Shown piece by piece: positions 49,122-49,630 of a stretch of DNA of 49,630 bases. This DNA is from JAWXUE01 sp044432925 (GTDB taxonomy: Bacteria; Bacillota_I; Bacilli_A; Acholeplasmatales; Anaeroplasmataceae), in NCBI GenBank assembly GCA_044432925.1, contig JAWXUE010000005.1, positions 1 to 49,630 of the forward strand. Reading direction: 5' to 3'. A program made the position numbers and the translations under genes. Position 1 is the first letter of the stretch. Each line of letters opens with the position of its first letter. The notes under the pieces were generated by a model. That model worked only from the letters and a program-made list of their open reading frames with translations, was not told where the DNA came from and made no database searches.

Positions 49122-49630
49122 ATGGAATTTCAAAATAATAAACAATACGATCTATTCTTAAGAGTAGATTCTGCTAATAAAAATAATAAAACAATAAACT
49201 TATCTGTTACATTAAGTGATTTAACAACTGAAAATGTTAAAGTAAATGAAGAACAATTTAAAGAAATAGAATTAAATAATGTTTATTCTATGAATGTTAA
49301 ATGTGTTAATAATGGTACTAGAAATCAATTAATTGTTAATAGTTTTTCTCAAGCATTAAACTCTACATTAACAAGAGAGTTAGAAGAGGCATTAAGAGTA
49401 TTTTATACTGTAACTCCTGTATCTATTGTTGATTTAAAAGTAAAATTAGATAAATATATTGATTCTATTAAAAGTAAAAATTTATCTATTTTAGTTAAAG
49501 CTTTATTAAAAGATATAGAATCTAAATTTGTAATTTATCCTGCTGCTACTAGAATGCATCATGCATATATTGGTGGGTTATTATATCATACTGTTTCAAT
49601 GTTAGAACTATGTGATAAATATATTGAAGT
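49122..49630 (+). CDS. yhaM: 3'-5' exoribonuclease YhaM, 5' part cut by the window end
   Basis: The first 169 codons of a YhaM-type exoribonuclease (full length about 314). The N-terminal OB-like region has YDLFLRVDSANKNNKTINL. The start of the HD domain is visible near the window end: YPAATRMHHAYIGGLLYHT, with the metal-binding HH and H. AAAGGAG precedes ATG 49122. The catalytic HD remainder lies outside the window. Confidence 0.88.
   Translation, partial: MEFQNNKQYDLFLRVDSANKNNKTINLSVTLSDLTTENVKVNEEQFKEIELNNVYSMNVKCVNNGTRNQLIVNSFSQALNSTLTRELEEALRVFYTVTPVSIVDLKVKLDKYIDSIKSKNLSILVKALLKDIESKFVIYPAATRMHHAYIGGLLYHTVSMLELCDKYIE

Noticed and set aside
1..49630. tRNA, rRNA, CRISPR arrays, insertion sequences, prophage or attachment sites
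   Set aside because: All gaps over 100 bases were read; none holds cloverleaf-like sequence, regular repeats, transposase genes or duplicated target sites.
1..49630. Mycoplasma-type code with TGA as Trp
   Set aside because: Conserved proteins end correctly at TGA (rlmI, atpF, cca) and use TGG for Trp throughout.

Overview
The window is about 49.6 kb of very AT-rich, gene-dense DNA from a low-GC Gram-positive bacterium of the Bacilli type. TGA acts as a stop (for example rlmI, atpF, cca) and TGG encodes Trp, so the code is standard and not the Mycoplasma code. A bifunctional penicillin-binding protein shows a peptidoglycan wall. Recognisable SpoIIR, SpoIIQ, SpoIIID and a tiny YjcZ-like membrane protein show an endospore former or a recent descendant of one. 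Gene order follows Bacillus subtilis blocks with losses and insertions. My best guess is a reduced-genome relative of Erysipelotrichales, Turicibacter or walled Mollicutes relatives; the species cannot be fixed from the window.

Layout. 0.1-7.7 kb: rpoB-rpoC with its own promoter and terminator. 7.7-15.65 kb: an accessory block that separates rpoBC from the str operon. It holds a LacI-family regulator, a three-gene operon of an unknown protein, a zinc macrodomain and a class M sirtuin (SirTM), then rlmI, an M50-like membrane protease, an APH/choline-kinase-like protein and a Wzz-like protein. 15.66-20.1 kb: rpsL-rpsG-fusA-tuf. 20.1-26.3 kb: tatD, a 38-residue sporulation-type peptide, a class A PBP on the minus strand, a CDF metal transporter and a two-component system. 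26.3-27.46 kb: rpsF-ssb-rpsR with a structured leader. 27.5-32.4 kb: gdpP fused in frame to ribosomal protein bL9, dnaB and prfA. 32.4-36.8 kb: a HAAS/DUF4097-like protein, prmC, a short tsaC-like gene, spoIIR and a GNAT-like gene. 36.86-37.04 kb: a yybP-ykoY (manganese) riboswitch with no gene after it. 37.1-45.18 kb: one long rpiB-upp-atpZIBEFHAGDC transcription unit. 45.2-46.4 kb: DUF1146, spoIIQ, spoIIID. 46.4-49.6 kb: yigZ (minus strand), degV, cca and the 5' part of yhaM.

Most housekeeping genes serve transcription, translation, replication and energy conservation. The ATP synthase c subunit carries the sodium-binding pattern, so the enzyme may be driven by Na+. spoIIR, spoIIQ and spoIIID sit where B. 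subtilis has them (beside prfA-prmC-ywlC and after the atp operon), but spoIID, murAA and mbl are absent from these places. spoIIID and the tiny peptide gene share an almost identical sigma-E-like promoter.

The strongest candidates for something new are the GdpP-bL9 single reading frame, the minimal SirTM/zinc-macrodomain operon with a new upstream partner and no lipoyl-carrier genes, the orphan manganese riboswitch, and the shared sporulation-type promoters. No tRNA, rRNA, CRISPR array or insertion sequence was seen.
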